This document shows positions 19,987 to 32,230 of a stretch of 64,000 bases of DNA, in pieces. Numbering within the stretch: the first letter of the stretch is position 1; each line of letters starts with the position of its first letter. The position numbers and the translations under genes were made by a program. This DNA comes from Nageia nagi (lineage: Eukaryota > Pinophyta): contig JBITNC010000001.1 in the NCBI GenBank assembly GCA_050084985.1, positions 134,168,001-134,232,000 on the forward strand, in the 5' to 3' direction. Under the pieces are notes generated by a model. It saw only the letters and a program-made list of their open reading frames with translations. It ran no database searches and was not told where the DNA came from.

Positions 19987-21595
19987 TCATCCCTACTTCA
20001 CAGCAAGCCATGCTACTTCCATCATGCCCACCAGGCCACGTTCGACCTCTCCACATCGCGCCTCAACATGTCATTGTAGAAATAAAGGTGAGTTTTCACT
20101 ATGCCACCACTGTAGCCATCTCCCTCCACCACCACCTCTGCTGACATCTCCACCTTCACCTTTGTGCATTGCTGTTCAGCTAACTCTGCTCAGTCGGTAG
20201 TGCCTCTTCCCCTGTGCATGTTTCCTTTGCTCACCGATGTCATGCCAAGGAGGAAATATTTCTTATCAGATTCTATTATTAACATATTCATAACTTTTTT
20301 GATAATTATATTAATGCAACTCATCCTTTTGTACCTGAATAACAAACTACGCAAGCCCCCCAACGGAGCCAATAGAAATCCTATCTGGATGCGAAAGATA
20401 AGAGGTAGGAAAAAATAGAAAATGTGATCCTTTTCCCCCCATGTTGCCCACACTTGGTGTACACCATGTGTGGTTCATTTCCTACCTACTCGTGGTGTGT
20501 TTTCGCTAGCCCTGGCCTCTTAGCCCCTTGCCCCTCCTCTTTGCATTTGCCCCCTCTCCTCTTTCGTAAAATAGACCATAAACTTTTTTAATTAATTGAC
20601 TCTTTTGCAAATAATAAAGAGACATACACAAGTTTTACAAATAGTATTTTGGAGCTTTAAAATTTTTGCAAATTACTTGATTTGAATTTAAAACTCTTAT
20701 TTATGGTTATAAGTGTAGTTGGTGTAAATATTTAATGATTTATTTTTATATGGTTATTTTTAAAGAGAAGTTATATTTTTCTTAATAAAGAAAGAATTTC
20801 TTAGGAAAAGAATGTTATTATAATATTTTTTTTTCTTCTTCTCCTATTATAAAGTAGGGATTCTTTTTTAAATCCCTTAATAATAGGAGGATGTTACTTC
20901 TTTAAGTAAAGTAAATTTTTACCTTTTTCTCTAAAAATGTGGGGGGAGATAATGAAGTGTTTTTTTTAAAAAAAAAGAGAAGTGGATATTAGTCTTTGTT
21001 GCCTTAAAGATATTATTACTTAAAGAATTTATGATGGAATTTTTTTTCCTCTCTTATCTTATCCTAACCTTGTTCTTGAAAATGTAAATAGGAGTGTTTG
21101 TGATGTCTTCTAAGCATAGGAAAGTAAGATGTCTTATTGCGAGAATGAAGACTATTGACAAGAAGATGGAAAAGCTTTGGAAGAAAATAAGGAAGAAAAA
21201 ATATGAAGATAAAATGCAAAAATGGTCAACCTTTGCGAGACAAAGGAATGAAATCATAGCCCACATGCTTCACTTTCAAACTTGTTATATAGTGGACTAC
21301 AATATTTTTATGATTGAGAAAATGGCTCTCCTCTTGAATTGAGTCTTTCCTAAGAAATTTGTGTTAAATTAACCTTGTTTTTATGATAATTCGCTAAGAC
21401 TTATGTTGATATTGAGCATATTGTAAAGCTCCTATAGCCTTGTTATGTAACTAGCCCAAAACTAAAGAAACTACTAACCCCTTATTATGTGTGGTTTTCC
21501 TTCTTGTTTGTGATTAAACAATCAACAAATGCTCAAATTAAGTTAAGTCAATGGTAAAATATGCACTAACTTCAACACTAACTTCAAATGCTACT
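19987..21595 (+). repeat. Array unit 7 (chimera: B start, A middle)
   Basis: Type B at 20070-20095, but from about 20330 it carries the type-A variants of unit 4 (GAGGTAGG, GGTGTACACC, TTTTGGAGC). It reads as a crossover or conversion product. Confidence 0.85.
21103..21342 (+). CDS. Small basic leader ORF, unit 7 (79 aa, altered end)
   Basis: A one-base deletion near 21330 replaces the usual C-terminus with Leu-Leu-Leu-Asn and stops. Confidence 0.4.
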   Translation: MSSKHRKVRCLIARMKTIDKKMEKLWKKIRKKKYEDKMQKWSTFARQRNEIIAHMLHFQTCYIVDYNIFMIEKMALLLN

Positions 21596-23191
21596 CCATC
21601 CCTACTTCACAGCAAGCCATGCTACTTCCATCATGCCCACCAGGCCACGTTCGACCTCTCCACATCGCGCCTCAACATGTCATTGTAGAAATAAAGGTGA
21701 GTTTTCACTATGCCACCACTGTAGCCATCTCCCTCCACCACCACCTCTGCTGACATCTCCACCTTCACCTTTGTGCATTGCTGTTCAGCTAACTCTGCTC
21801 AGTCGGCAGTGCCTCTTCCCCTGTGCACGGTTCCTTTGCTCACCGATGTCATGCCAAGGAGGAAATATTTCTTATCAGATTCTATTATTAACATATTCAT
21901 AACTTTTTGATAATTATATTAATGCAACTCATCCTTTTGTACCTGGAATAACAAACTACGCAAGCCCCCCAGTGGAGCGAATAGAAATCCTATCTGGATG
22001 CGAAAGATAAGAGGTAAGAAAAAATAGAAAATGTGATCCTTTTCCCCCATGTCACCCACACTTGGTGTGCACCATGTGTGGTTCATTTCCTACCTACTCG
22101 TGGTGTGTTGTCGCTAGCCCTGGCCTCTTAGCCCCCTTGCCCCTCCTCTTTGCATTTGCCCCCTCTCCTCTTTCGTCAAATAGACCACAAACTTTTTTAA
22201 TTAATTGACTCTTTTGCAAATAATAAAGAGACATACACAAGTTGTACAAATAGTATTTTTGGGCTTTAAAAGTTTTGCAAATTACTTGATTTGAATTTAA
22301 AAATCTTATTTATGGTTTATAAGTGTAGTTGGTGTAAATATTTAATGATTATTTTTATATGGTTATTTTTAAAGAGAAGTTATATTTTTCTTAATAAAGA
22401 AAGAATTTCTTAGGAAAAGAATGTTATTATAATATTTTTTTTTCTTCTTCTCCTATTATAAAGTAGGGATTCTTTTTTAAATCCCTTAATAATAGGAGGA
22501 TGTTACTTCTTTAAGTAAAGTAAATTTTTACCTTTTTCTCTAAAAATGTGGCGGGGAGAAATGAAGTTTTTTTTTAAAAAAAAAGAGAAGTGGATATTAG
22601 TCTTTGTTGCCTTAAAGATATTATTACTTAAAGAATTTATGATGGAATTTTTTTTCCTCTCTTATCTTATCCTAACCTTGTTCTTGAAAATGTAAATAGG
22701 AGTGTTTGTGATGTCTTCTAAGCATAGGAAAGTAAGATGTCTTATTGCGAGAATGAAGACTATTGACAAGAAGATGGAAAAGCTTTGGAAGAAAATAAGG
22801 AAATAAAATATGAAGATAAAATGTAAAAATGGTCAATCTTTGCAAGACAAAGGAATGAAATCATAGCCCACATGCTTCACTTTCAAACTTGTTATATAGT
22901 GGACTACAATATTTTTATGATTGAGAAAATGGCTCTTCCTCTTGAATTGAGTCTTCTCTAAGAAATTTGTGTTAAATTAACCTTGTTTTTATGATAATTC
23001 GCTAAGACTTATGTTGATATTGAGCATATTGTAAAGCTCCTATAGCCTTGTTATGTAACTAGCCCAAAACTAAAGAAACTACTAACCCCTTATTATGTGT
23101 GGTTTTCCTTCTTGTTTGTGATTAAACAATCAACAAATGCTCAAATTAAGTTAAGTCAATGATAAAATATGCACTAACTTCAAATGCTACT
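21596..23191 (+). repeat. Array unit 8 (type B)
   Basis: Type B. The small ORF ends early because of a deletion near 22801. Confidence 0.9.
22711..22961 (+). pseudogene. Small leader ORF, unit 8 (truncated)
   Basis: Deletion around 22800 gives an in-frame TAA after about 31 codons. The remainder is still recognisable. Confidence 0.6.
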
Positions 23192-24795
23192 TCATCCCTA
23201 CTTCACAGCAAGCCATGTACTTCCATCATGCCCACCAGGCCACGTTCGACCTCTCCACATCGTGCCTCAACATGTCATTGTAGAAATAAAGGTGAGTTCT
23301 CACTATGCCACCACTGTAGCCATCTCCCTCCACCACCACCTCTGCTGACATCTCCACCTTCACCTTTATGCATTGCTGTTCAGCTAACTCTGCTCAGTCG
23401 ACAGTGCCTCTTCCCTGTGCATGTTTCCTTTGCTCACCGATGTCATGCCAAGGAGGAAATATTTCTTATCAGATTCTATTATTAACATATTCATAACTTT
23501 TTGATAATTATATTAATGCAACTCATCCTTTTGTACCTGGAATAACAAAATACGCAAGCCCCCCAGTGGAGCGAATAGAAATCCTATCTGGATGCGAAAG
23601 ATAAGAGGTAAGAAAAAATAGAAAATGTGATCCTTTTCCCCCCATGTCACCCACACTTGGTGTGCACCATGTGTGGTTCATTTCCTACCTACTGTGGTGT
23701 GTTGTCGCTAGCCCTGGCCTCTTAGCCCCCTTGCCCCTCCTCTTTGCATTTGCCCCCTCTCCTCTTTCGTCAAATAGACCAAACTTTTTTAATTAATTGA
23801 CTCTTTTGCAAATAATAAAGAGACATACACAAGTTGTACAAATAGTATTTTTGAGCTTTAAAAGTTTTGCAAATTACTTGATTTGAATTTAAAATCTTAT
23901 TTATGGTTATAAGTGTAGTTGGTGTAAATATTTAATGATTATTTTTATATGGTTATTTTTAAAGAGAAGTTATATTTTTCTTAATAAAGAAAGAATTTCT
24001 TAGGAAAAGAATGTTATTATAATATTTTTTTTTCTTCTTCTCCTATTATAAAGTAGGGATTCTTTTTTAAATCCCTTAATAATAGGAGGATGTTACTTCT
24101 TTAAGTAAAGTAATTTTTTACCTTTTTCTCTAAAAATGTGGGGGGGAGACAATGAAGTGTTTTTTTTAAAAAAAAAGAGAAGTGGATATTAGTCTTTGTT
24201 CCTTAAAGATATTATTACTTAAAGAATTTATGATGGAATTTTTTTCCTCTCTTATCTTATCCTAACCTTGTTCTTGAAAATGTAAATAGGAGTGTTTGTG
24301 ATGTCTTCTAAGCATAGGAAAGTAAGATGTCTTATTGCGAGAATGAAGACTATTGACAAGAAGATGGAAAAGCTTTGGAAGAAAATAAGGAAGATAAAAT
24401 ATGAAGATAAAATGCAAAAATGGTCAATCTTTGCGAGACAAAGGAATGAAATCATAGCCCACATGCTTCACTTTCAAACTTGTTATATAGTGGACTACAA
24501 TATTTTTATGATTGAGAAAATGGCTCTTCCTCTTGAATTGAGTCTTCCCTAAGCAATTTGTGTTAAATTAACCTCGTTTGTATGATAATTCGCTAAGACT
24601 TATGTTCATATTGAGCATATTGTAAAGCTCCTAGAGCCTTGTTATGTAACTAGCCCAAAACTAAAGAAACTACTAACCCCTTATTTATGTGTGGTTTTCC
24701 TTCTTGTTTGTGATTAAACAATCAACAAATGCTCAAATTAAGTTAATTCAATGGTAAAATATGCACTAACTTCAACACTAACTTCAAATGCTACT
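23192..24795 (+). repeat. Array unit 9 (type B)
   Basis: Type B, intact small ORF. Shares TTATGTTCATATT (near 24600) with unit 3. Confidence 0.9.
24301..24552 (+). CDS. Small basic leader ORF, unit 9 (83 aa)
   Basis: Intact, same Lys-Ile-Lys-Tyr variant as units 3 and 11. Confidence 0.45.
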   Translation: MSSKHRKVRCLIARMKTIDKKMEKLWKKIRKIKYEDKMQKWSIFARQRNEIIAHMLHFQTCYIVDYNIFMIEKMALPLELSLP

Positions 24796-26392
24796 TCATC
24801 CCTACTTCACAGCAAGCCATGCTACTTCCATCATGCCCACCAGGCCACGTTCGGCCTCTCCCCATCGTGCCTCAACATGTCATTGGAGAAAGAAAGGTGA
24901 GTTCTCACTATGCCACCACCATATCCATCTCCCTCCACCACCACCTCTGCTGACATCTCCACCTTCACCTTTGTGCATTGCTGTTCAACTAACTCTGCTC
25001 AGTCGGCGGTGCCTCTTCCCCTGTGCACGGTTCCTTTGCTCACCGATGTCACGCAGGGAGGAAATATTTCTTATCAGATTCTATTATTAACATATTCACA
25101 ACTTTTTGATAATTATATTAATGCAACTCATCCTTTTGTACCTGGAATAACAAACTACGCAAGCCCCCCAACGGAGCCAATAGAAATCCTATCTGGATGC
25201 GAAAGATAAGAGGTAGGAAAAAATAGAAAATGTGATCCTTTTCCCCCATGTTGCCCACACTTGGTGTACACCATGTGTGGTTCATTTCCTACCTACTCGT
25301 GGTGTGTTTTCGCTAGCCCTGGCCTCTTAGCCCCCTTGCCCCTCCTCTTTGCATTTGCCCCCTCTCCTCTTTCGTAAAATAGACCATAAACTTTTTTAAT
25401 TAATTGACTCTTTTGCAAATAATAAAGAGACATACACAAGTTTTACAAATAGAATTTTGGAGCTTTAAAATTTTTGCAAATTACTTGATTTGAATTTAAA
25501 ACTCTTATTTATGGTTATAAGTGTAGTTGGTGTAAATATTTAATGATTATTTTTATATGGTTATTTTTAAAGAGAAGTTATATTTTTCTTAATAAAGAAA
25601 GAATTTCTTAGGAAAAGAATGTTATTATAATATTTTTTTTTCTTCTTCTCCTATTATAAAGTAGGGATTCTTTTTTAAATCCCTTAATAATAGGAGGATG
25701 TTACTTCTTTAAGTAAAGTAAATTTTTACCTTTTTCTCTAAAAATGTGGGGGGGAGATAATGAAGTGTTTTTTTTAAAAAAAAAGAGAAGTGGATATTAG
25801 TCTTTGTTGCCTTAAAGATATTATTACTTAAAGAATTTATGATGGAATTTTTTTTCCTCTCTTATCTTATCCTAACCTTGTTCTTGAAAATGTAAATAGG
25901 AGTGTTTGTGATGTCTTCTAAGCATAGGAAAGTAAGATGTCTTATTGCGAGAATGAAGACTATTGACAAGAAGATGGAAAAGCTTTGGAAGAAAATAAGG
26001 AAGAAAAAATATGAAGATAAAATGCAAAAATGGTCAACCTTTGCGAGACAAAGGAATGAAATCATAGCCCACATGCTTCACTTTCAAACTTGTTATATAG
26101 TGGACTACAATATTTTTATGATTGAGAAAATGGCTCTTCCTCTTGAATTGAGTCTTTCCTAAGAAATTTGTGTTAAATTAACCTTGTTTTTATGATAATT
26201 CGCTAAGACTTATGTTGATATTGAGCATATTGTAAAGCTCCTATAGCCTTGTTATGTAACTAGCCCAAAACTAAAGAAACTACTAACCCCTTATTATGTG
26301 TGGTTTTCCTTCTTGTTTGTGATTAAACAATCAACAAATGCTCAAATTAAGTTAAGTCAATGGTAAAATATGCACTAACTTCAAATGCTACT
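24796..26392 (+). repeat. Array unit 10 (type A)
   Basis: Type A. Carries the same rare variants as unit 4 (CGCAGGGAGG near 25051, GGTGTACACC near 25263, TTTTGGAGC near 25455). Confidence 0.9.
25911..26162 (+). CDS. Small basic leader ORF, unit 10 (83 aa)
   Basis: Intact. Ile to Thr in the Trp-Ser-Ile-Phe segment (shared with units 7 and 12) and a final Ser instead of Pro. Confidence 0.45.
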   Translation: MSSKHRKVRCLIARMKTIDKKMEKLWKKIRKKKYEDKMQKWSTFARQRNEIIAHMLHFQTCYIVDYNIFMIEKMALPLELSLS

Positions 26393-28000
26393 TCATCCCT
26401 GCTTCACAGCAAGCCATGCTACTTCCATCATGCCCACCAGGCCACGTTCGACCTCTCCACATCGTGCCTCAACATGTCATTGTAGAAATAAAGGTGAGTT
26501 CTCACTATGCCACCACTGTAGCCATCTCCCTCCACCACCACCTCTGCTGACATCTCCACCTTCACCTTTATGCATTGCTGTTCAGCTAACTCTGCTCAGT
26601 CGACAGTGCCTCTTCCCCTGTGCATGTTTCCTTTGCTCACCGATGTCATGCCAAGGAGGAAATATTTCTTATCAGATTCTATTATTAACATATTCATAAC
26701 TTTTTGATAATTATATTAATGCAACTCATCCTTTTGTACCTGGAATAACAAAATACGCAAGCCCCCCAGTGGAGCGAATAGAAATCCTATCTGGATGCGA
26801 AAGATAAGAGGTAAGAAAAAATAGAAAATGTGATCCTTTTCCCCCCATGTCACCCACACTTGGTGTGCACCATGTGTGGTTCATTTCCTACCTACTTGTG
26901 GTGTGTTGTCGCTAGCCCTGGCCTCTTAGCCCCCTTGCCCCTCCTCTTTGCATTTGCCCCCTCTCCTCTTTCGTCAAATAGACCACAACTTTTTTAATTA
27001 ATTGACTCTTTTGCAAATAATAAAGAGACATACACAAGTTGTACAAATAGTATTTTTGAGCTTTAAAAGTTTTGCAAATTACTTGATTTGAATTTAAAAA
27101 TCTTATTTATGGTTATAAGTGTAGTTGGTGTAAATATTTAATGATTATTTTTATATGGTTATTTTTAAAGAGAAGTTATATTTTTCTTAATAAAGAAAGA
27201 ATTTCTTAGGAAAAGAATGTTATTATAATATTTTTTTTTCTTCTTCTCCTATTATAAAGTAGGGATTCTTTTTAAATCCCTTAATAATAGGAGGATGTTA
27301 CTTCTTTAAGTAAAGTAATTTTTTACCTTTTTCTCTAAAAATGTGGGGGGGAGACAATGAAGTGTTTTTTAAAAAAAAAAGAGAAGTGGATATTAGTCTT
27401 TGTTTCCTTAAAGATATTATTACTTAAAGAATTTATGATGGAATTTTTTTTCCTCTCTTATCTTATCCTAACCTTGTTCTTGAAAATGTAAATAGGAGTG
27501 TTTGTGATGTCTTCTAAGCATAGGAAAGTAAGATGTCTTATTGCGAGAATGAAGACTATTGACAAGAAGATGGAAAAGCTTTGGAAGAAAATAAGGAAGA
27601 TAAAATATGAAGATAAAATGCAAAAATGGTCAATCTTTGCAAGACAAAGGAATGAAATCATAGCCCACATGCTTCACTTTCAAACTTGTTATATAGTGGA
27701 CTACAATATTTTTATGATTGAGAAAATGGCTCTTCCTCTTGAATTGAGTCTTCCCTAAGCAATTTGTGTTAAATTAACCTCGTTTGTATGATAATTCGCT
27801 AAGACTTATGTTGATATTGAGCATATTGTAAAGCTCCTAGAGCCTTGTTATGTATTTAGCCCAAAACTAAAGAAACTACTAACCCCTTATTATGTGTGGT
27901 TTTCCTTCTTGTTTGTGATTAAACAATCAACAAATGCTCAAATTAAGTTAATTCAATGGTAAAATATGCACTAACTTCAACACTAACTTCAAATGCTACT
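26393..28000 (+). repeat. Array unit 11 (type B)
   Basis: Type B, intact small ORF. Confidence 0.9.
27507..27758 (+). CDS. Small basic leader ORF, unit 11 (83 aa)
   Basis: Intact and identical in type to unit 3. Confidence 0.45.
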   Translation: MSSKHRKVRCLIARMKTIDKKMEKLWKKIRKIKYEDKMQKWSIFARQRNEIIAHMLHFQTCYIVDYNIFMIEKMALPLELSLP

Positions 28001-29598
28001 TCATCCCTACTTCACAGCAAGCCATGCTACTTCCATCATGCCCACCAGGCCACGTTCGGCCTCTCCACATCGTGCCTCAACATGTCTTTGGAGAAAGAAA
28101 GGTGAGTTCTCACTATGCCACCACCATAGCCATCTCCCTCCACCACCACCTCCGCTGACATCTCCACCTTCACCTTTGTGCATTGCTGTTCAGCTAACTC
28201 TGCTCAGTCGGTGATGCCTCTTTCCCTGTGCACGGTTCCTTTGCTCATCGATGTCACGCCAAGGAGGAAATATTTCTTATCAGATTCTATTATTAACATA
28301 TTCACAACTTTTTGATAATTATATTAATGCAACTCATCCTTTTGTACCTGGAATAACAAAGTACGCAAGCCCCCCAGCGGAGCCAATAGAAATCCTATCT
28401 GGATGTGAAAGATAAGAGGTAAGAAAAAATAGAAAATGTGATCCTTTGCCCCCATGTCGCCCACACTTGGTGTGCACCATGTGTGGTTCATTTCCTACCT
28501 ACTCCTGGTGTGTTGTCACTAGCCCTGGCCTCTTAGCCCCCTTGCCCCTCCTCTTTGCATTTGCCCCCTCTCCTCTTTCGTTAAATAGACCACAAACTTT
28601 TTTAATTAATTGACTCTTTTGCAAATAATAAAGAGACATACACAAGTTGTACAAATTGTATTTTTGAGCTTTAAAAGTTTTGCAAATTACTTGATTTGAA
28701 TTTAAAACTCTTATTTACGGTTATAAGTGTAGTTGGTGTAAATATTTAATGATTATTTTTATATGGTTATTTTTAAAGAGAAGTTATATTTTTCTTAATA
28801 AAGAAAGAATTTTTTAGGAAAAGAATGTTATTATAAGATTTTTTTTTTCTTCTTCTCCTATTATAAAGTAATGATTCTTTTTTAAATCCCTTAATAATAG
28901 GAGGATGTTACTTCTTTAAGTAAAGTAATTTTTTTACCTTTTTCTCTAAAAACGTGGGGGGGAGACAATCAAGTGTTTTTTTTTTAAGAAAGAGAAGTGG
29001 ATATTAGTCTTTGTTGCCTTAAATATATTATTACTTAAAGAATTTATGATGGAATTTTTTTTCCTCTCTTATCTTATCCTAACCTTGTTCTTGAAAATGT
29101 AAATAGGAGTGTTTGTGATGTCTTCTAAGCATAGGAAAGTAAGATGTCTTATTGCGAGAATGAAGACTATTGACAAGAAGATGGAAAAGCTTTGGAAGAA
29201 AATAAGGAAGAAAAAATATGAAGATAAAATGCAAAAATGGTCAACCTTTGCGAGACAAAGGAATGAAATCATAGCCCACATGCTTCTCTTTCAAACTTGT
29301 TATATAGTGGACTACAATATTTTTATGATTGAGAAATTGGCTCTTCCTCTTGAATTGAGTCTTCCCTAAGCAATTTGTGTTAAATTAACCTTGTTTGTAT
29401 GATAATTCGCTAAGACTTATGTTGATATTGAGCATATTGTAAAGCTCCTAGAGCCTTGTTATGTAACTAGCCCAAAACTAAAGAAACTACTAACCCCTTA
29501 TTATGTGTGGTTTTCCTTCTTGTTTGTGCTTAAACAATCAACAAATGCTCAAATTAAGTTAAGTCAATGGTAAAATATGCACTAACTTCAAATGCTAA
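28001..29598 (+). repeat. Array unit 12 (type A, most diverged)
   Basis: Type A with several private changes, as expected of a unit at an array edge. It ends at ACTTCAAATGCT, after which the unique spacer before gag begins. Confidence 0.9.
29118..29369 (+). CDS. Small basic leader ORF, unit 12 (83 aa)
   Basis: Intact. Private changes His to Leu near the middle and Met to Leu near the end. This copy is nearest to gag. Confidence 0.45.
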   Translation: MSSKHRKVRCLIARMKTIDKKMEKLWKKIRKKKYEDKMQKWSTFARQRNEIIAHMLLFQTCYIVDYNIFMIEKLALPLELSLP

Positions 29599-29975
29599 CT
29601 ACAATTGTATATTAGGACTTACTAAACTTCAAATTACTTAAGGCTAAACAAGTACACTAATATGACTTACAATCTACTAACACTAATTTACAACTTACTA
29701 ACTACAAATTACTAACCTAACAAGCTACTAACCTACAACTTGTTAATTTTATTTATTTATTTATACAAATTTGTACAAGTTTCTTTCAATTGTAAATAAT
29801 ATTAAACATCGTTAATTTATATTGATTGGTTACTTAAAATTGTTATGATTGTTAGATGCTTGATGGTTATTTAAATATTTGTTAATTTCATGGTTGAATA
29901 ATTTTGTAATTGTCATTTGAAAATTGTATGTTGATGCTTCTTATGTTTTAATCAATTAACCTTTCTTTTGTAGAA
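29599..29975 (+). promoter_or_regulatory. Spacer between array and gag with a 3' splice-site-like end
   Basis: Begins with short CTAAC/ACTTACAA words (29600-29740), also seen after the small ORF in E and C. It ends CTTTCTTTTGTAG (29961-29973), a pyrimidine tract plus TAG, three bases before the gag ATG. Together with the donor-like word at 9671 this could bound a leader intron of about 20.3 kb. Confidence 0.5.
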
Positions 29976-30954
29976 ATGGGAGGTTCCTTTGCACTTAAGC
30001 ACATCTTTGATGGTTCCAATTATGGTATTTGAGAAACAAGGATAAAAGAAGAGCTTAAAGAATGCAAGCTTTGGAAAATGGTGAGTGAGAATCAAGTTGC
30101 CCAATAGAAGCTAAAGCACTTGAGGTCTATAAAAACAAGAATGAGTTTGAAGCTTCTATGATATTTAAGGTAGTTTCAAATCAAGTTCTCCTCATGATTT
30201 CAACTTCAACATCTACCATAGAAGCTTGGGATAATATTAAGAAGATCTACCTTTTTTTAATTTTTCGAAGAGGTTCACCATATTTCAAAAACTCTTGCAA
30301 TCTTATCAAAAAGATGATGAAGGTGTGGCAATCTACTTGAATAAGATAATTGATCTACGGACTCAACTTGTGAGTTCTATGTATAATTGAATTAATGATA
30401 AATTTATGATTTTCATCATCTTACAAAGCCTCTCAACAAAATATATTCCCTTTGTGATTGTTATTGAGATTAGGCTTGATGATAAAGAGGAAGTCTTCTC
30501 TCTTAAAAATATTTCTAAACTCCTCTTAAAGCATGAAGAGACCATTAAAAAGAAGGTGTTGATTTATTCTCCAAAGGAGAAAAATGTTTCTTTAAGTGCA
30601 ACTAATACGACTCACTTTAACAAGTTCAAAAATCATAAGAAGATCCCTCATGCTCATCCTAGTAGAAATGTAAAAAAGTATGAAAATAATCATCATGATC
30701 ATAAAAGCAAGTTAAACAAACTTCATGTGCTTAAGGAAATGTTTGATAGAAATTGTAACTATTATGACATCTATGGTCTCAAAAAGAACCATTGCTTCAA
30801 AAAAAAGAGGGAGAAAAATTGCAAAGGCAAAGATAATATGAACAAATTCAAAGAGAGAAGAATAAGAAAGGTGCTTATGTTTGTGCTCTTTATTCCAATT
30901 CTCATACTTTTACAAATGATTGGATTATGGATTTCAGTTACACTAATCATATGA
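29976..30954 (+). pseudogene. Element B gag
   Basis: ATG at 29976 opens Met-Gly-Gly-Ser-Phe-Ala-Leu, followed by Phe-Asp-Gly-Ser-Asn-Tyr, the start typical of copia Gag (UBN2-type). The stop at about 30031 stands where Trp is expected (TGA) and the one near 30106 where Gln is possible. 30158-30340 is the Ile-Glu-Ala-Trp-Asp-Asn region and 30406-30954 the C-terminal half. The knuckle keeps its first Cys (30754) and last Cys (30793), but the second Cys is Tyr (30763) and the His is Leu (30778). A Lys-rich tail follows. Gag would coat the element RNA in virus-like particles. The position right after a TAG acceptor-like site supports this start. Confidence 0.82.
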
Positions 30955-31260
30955 GCTTTGAAAGGAATAATTTTGAAAACTTTCACAACTATAGGAAGGA
31001 TGTGGTAGTAATAGGAGATAACTCTATGCTAGAAGTTCAAGGAATTGGAAGCATCTTGATGAATGGAAATGTGTTTGAAGATATTATTTTTGTACCTAAA
31101 TTAGGAATGAATCTTTTTTCAGTTATTCAAATTGCAAAACATGGATATACCTTGGAGTTCAATTCAAACTCTTGGAGTATAAGGAAAGGGTTTGCTACCT
31201 TGATAAAAGGATTAATAAAGAATTACCTTTACATAGTTGATCAAGTGCTTACTAAGTTGT
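30920..31260 (+). pseudogene. Element B protease and linker
   Basis: In a frame different from gag. The catalytic Asp is visible near 30930, but the next two positions are Phe-Ser instead of Ser-Gly. Thr-Asn-His-Met follows as expected. The linker (Gly-Asp-Asn-Ser-Met-Leu-Glu-Val, 31015-31040; Gly-Met-Asn-Leu-Phe-Ser, about 31107) is open without a stop to 31352. Confidence 0.75.
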
Positions 31261-32230
31261 GCCTTATCTCAAATGTTTATTTTAAAGAAAACCTTTGGCA
31301 TCAACATTTATGTCACCTAAACCATAAAAGTATTCAACTCATGAAGGATTAAGATCTTATGAAAGGATTACCTCATATTTCACCCTCCATTGGCCTTTGT
31401 AAAACTTGCATCTTAGGAAAGATGAAGAGGCAAAATTTTGAGAAATATAAGGCAACTAGGGCATCTTAACCTCTCCAATTGATTCATTCAAATTTGATGG
31501 GTCCTTTTTAAACTAAGCCTTTTGGAGGAGTGTCTTAGGTCCTTACTTTTATTAATAACTTTAGTAGGATGAATTTTGTGTATCTAGTAGAGAATAAGGA
31601 TCAAACCTTTGACATGTTCAAGGAGTTCATGGCCTTAGTAAAAAATCAAACTAATCTAAAGATCAAGATGCTAAGGTTCAATAATGAAGATGAATACATG
31701 AGTAATGAGTTCAATGACTTTTATGCAAAACATGAGATCAAAAGCTAGTTTATTATCCCTTATACTCTGTAATAGAATGGTATTGTAGAAAGGGAGAATA
31801 GGACCATAATGGATATGGCTATATGCATGATGAAAAATACTCGTAAATGTTTATGATGTGAAGTTGTTAGCACTTCTATCTACACTTTGAATAGGTTTTC
31901 CATAAAATCAATTGAAGGAAAAACTTTATACAAGGCATCGATAGGAAAGAAACTTGATATATCACATCTAATGGGTATTTGGATGTGAAGCATTTTCCTT
32001 CATAGTTTTTGATAAAAGGAAGAAGTTGAATAATAAGTTAGAAAAATGCATTTTTGTGGGATATAACAATCAACATAGAGGGTATAAGCTCTACTCTCCT
32101 TCAACAAAAGTATTTTGTTTCAAGGGGTTAAGTTTAATAATATTTCTAATGGCTCTTATTCAAGTGAGGTATTTGAAGACTCTTCAAAAATTCCTAAGTG
32201 GTTGGATATCTCTTTAGATAAGTCACCTTA
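31261..32230 (+). pseudogene. Element B pre-integrase finger and integrase
   Basis: The HHCC finger is clear: Leu-Trp-His-Gln-His at 31293-31308 (first His kept), then His-Leu-Asn-His, and Cys-x-x-Cys near 31400-31411. In the core the first Asp is Asn (31491-31493) and the second Asp is Asn (31680-31682). The Glu remains at 31788-31790. Stops near 31350, 31468, 31746 and 31771-31774 mostly stand where Gln is expected. The C-terminal part (Lys-Cys-Ile-Phe-Val-Gly-Tyr, 32045-32066) is open at 32026-32217. Confidence 0.85.

Larger units (their letters stand above)
10356..29598 (+). repeat. Tandem array: 12 head-to-tail units of about 1.6 kb in the leader of element B
   Basis: Twelve complete units of 1596-1612 bp, each in this order: GC-rich block (about 600 bp, with a GGTGAGT splice-donor-like word), AT-rich part, a perfect 10-bp inverted repeat, T/A tracts and a G-run, an ATG small ORF (83 codons when intact), and a conserved AAACTACTAACCCC motif. 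Units begin TCATCCCTACTTCAC (CCATCCC in two) and end ACTTCAAATGCT. Unit identity is very high, with shared diagnostic variants. Single homologues of the second half of the unit lie in the leaders of E (60.9-61.6 kb) and C (about 48.1-48.6 kb), so the module belongs to the transposon family and was amplified in B. Confidence 0.95.

Noticed and set aside
10303-28214. Pro/Ser/His-rich ORFs in the GC blocks as real proteins
   Set aside because: They start at the repeat junction, end at different places in each unit, and two frames are open at once. Most likely a by-product of GC-rich composition.
11441-29281. 70-codon minus-strand ORFs opposite the small ORF
   Set aside because: They are antisense shadows of the plus-strand small ORF, and they do not persist in E.
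10356-29598. A CRISPR-like or centromeric satellite array
   Set aside because: Units are 1.6 kb with no spacer-repeat alternation, and the array is bounded by one retrotransposon's LTRs and target duplication. A free satellite is not supported here.
10356-29598. Assembly artefact
   Set aside because: Units differ by private substitutions and indels, and no N gap occurs in the array. Exact copy number still needs long reads.
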